From contig JAHBAN010000173.1 of NCBI GenBank assembly GCA_018500075.1, positions 1 to 12,746 on the forward strand: 12,746 bases of DNA. Direction: 5' to 3'. A program made the translations under genes and the position numbers. Shown one piece after another: positions 12,363 through 12,746 of this stretch. Source of the DNA: Flavobacteriia bacterium. GTDB lineage: Bacteria > Bacteroidota > Bacteroidia > Flavobacteriales > Flavobacteriaceae. Position 1 is the first letter of the stretch. Every line of letters starts with the position of its first letter. The notes below the pieces were generated by a model that saw only the letters and a program-made list of their open reading frames with translations, did not search any database and was not told where the DNA came from.

Positions 12363-12746
12363 ATGACAGATATATCGCATGAAACCCTCCTGATCATCGA
12401 CTTTGGCAGCCAGGTCACACAGCTCATCGCACGCCGTTTGCGCGAGCTGAATGTCTACTGTGAAATTCATCCCTATCAAAATGTCACCGATGCCTTTCTG
12501 GCCGAGCTTTCGCCCAAAGCGATCATCTTCTCGGGTGGCCCTGATTCTGTGATGCGCGACGGCTCGCCGCGCCCGCCCAAAAGCGCCTATACGCTGGGCG
12601 TGCCGATTTTGGGCATTTGCTATGGCCAGCAGGTCATGATGCATGATCTGGGCGGCAAGGTCGAAGCCGGCGAACACGCCACAGCCGAGTTTGGCCGCGC
12701 ATGGGTTTCCCCCACACAGACCGAGGGCGCCTTTATCAACGGCTGG
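12363..12746 (+). CDS. guaA: GMP synthase (glutamine-hydrolysing), N-terminal part, cut by window end
   Basis: Converts XMP to GMP using glutamine and ATP. Only the first 128 codons are present, all within the class I glutamine amidotransferase domain: LLIIDFGSQVTQLIARRLRE (9-28), IIFSGGPDSVM (54-64) and the nucleophile motif GICYGQQ with Cys86. The reading frame is open to the last base. The ATP-pyrophosphatase and dimerisation domains, and the amidotransferase His/Glu residues, lie outside the window. No Shine-Dalgarno sequence is visible before the ATG (the preceding bases are CTAGAGCCAGATC), consistent with a leaderless message. It is divergent from the MttB-family gene. Confidence 0.95.
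   Translation, partial: MTDISHETLLIIDFGSQVTQLIARRLRELNVYCEIHPYQNVTDAFLAELSPKAIIFSGGPDSVMRDGSPRPPKSAYTLGVPILGICYGQQVMMHDLGGKVEAGEHATAEFGRAWVSPTQTEGAFINGW

Noticed and set aside
1..12746. CRISPR array, tRNA, rRNA or riboswitch
   Set aside because: No regularly spaced repeats of suitable length, no cloverleaf with conserved tRNA bases and no known riboswitch core were found on reading both strands.

Overview
The window looks like ordinary chromosomal DNA of an alphaproteobacterium, most likely a Rhodobacterales (Roseobacter-group) species. This rests on high GC with strong third-position bias, a fused IspDF enzyme, a COQ10/RatA-type START protein, a solitary non-pyrrolysine MttB-family methyltransferase, and a divergent pair of small-family proteins that I recognise from memory as DUF6456 (helix-turn-helix) and DUF6477. 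Assignments come from reading the translations and recalling family motifs; no database search was possible.

Layout. (1) Positions 1-1981, plus strand: the 3' part of ispDF (isoprenoid precursor synthesis), pgpA (phosphatidylglycerol synthesis) and pncC (NMN deamidase, CinA C-terminal type), joined by 4-base stop/start overlaps. (2) 2124-3302: amtB, an ammonium channel, closed by a strong UUCG-loop terminator shared with the next unit. (3) 3348-5062, minus strand: ratA/COQ10-like followed by an MmgE/PrpD-family gene, coupled by an ATGA overlap. (4) 5136-6636, plus strand: hpt (purine salvage) and a membrane-anchored dihaem cytochrome c. (5) 6797-7774: a porin-like outer-membrane protein with an AT-rich leader and composition unlike its neighbours. 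(6) 7849-10014, minus strand: lipA and, upstream of it, a DUF6456 HTH regulator. (7) 10231-10542, plus strand: DUF6477. (8) 10612-12165, minus strand: an MttB-family methyltransferase. (9) 12363 to the window end: the start of guaA, divergent from the methyltransferase.

Most genes are housekeeping. The most interesting stretch is the 216-bp divergent intergenic region 10015-10230 between the DUF6456 regulator and DUF6477. It holds three DnaA-box-like 9-mers in 12-bp tandem register, two inverted DnaA-like boxes, an AT-rich segment, an 18-bp perfect palindrome and a separate 6-4-6 inverted repeat. This is far more organised than a normal promoter region and is the best candidate for an undescribed control element, such as DnaA-dependent regulation or an origin-like site. 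I see no phage, transposon, CRISPR array, tRNA or rRNA. No stretch longer than 300 bases lacks a gene.
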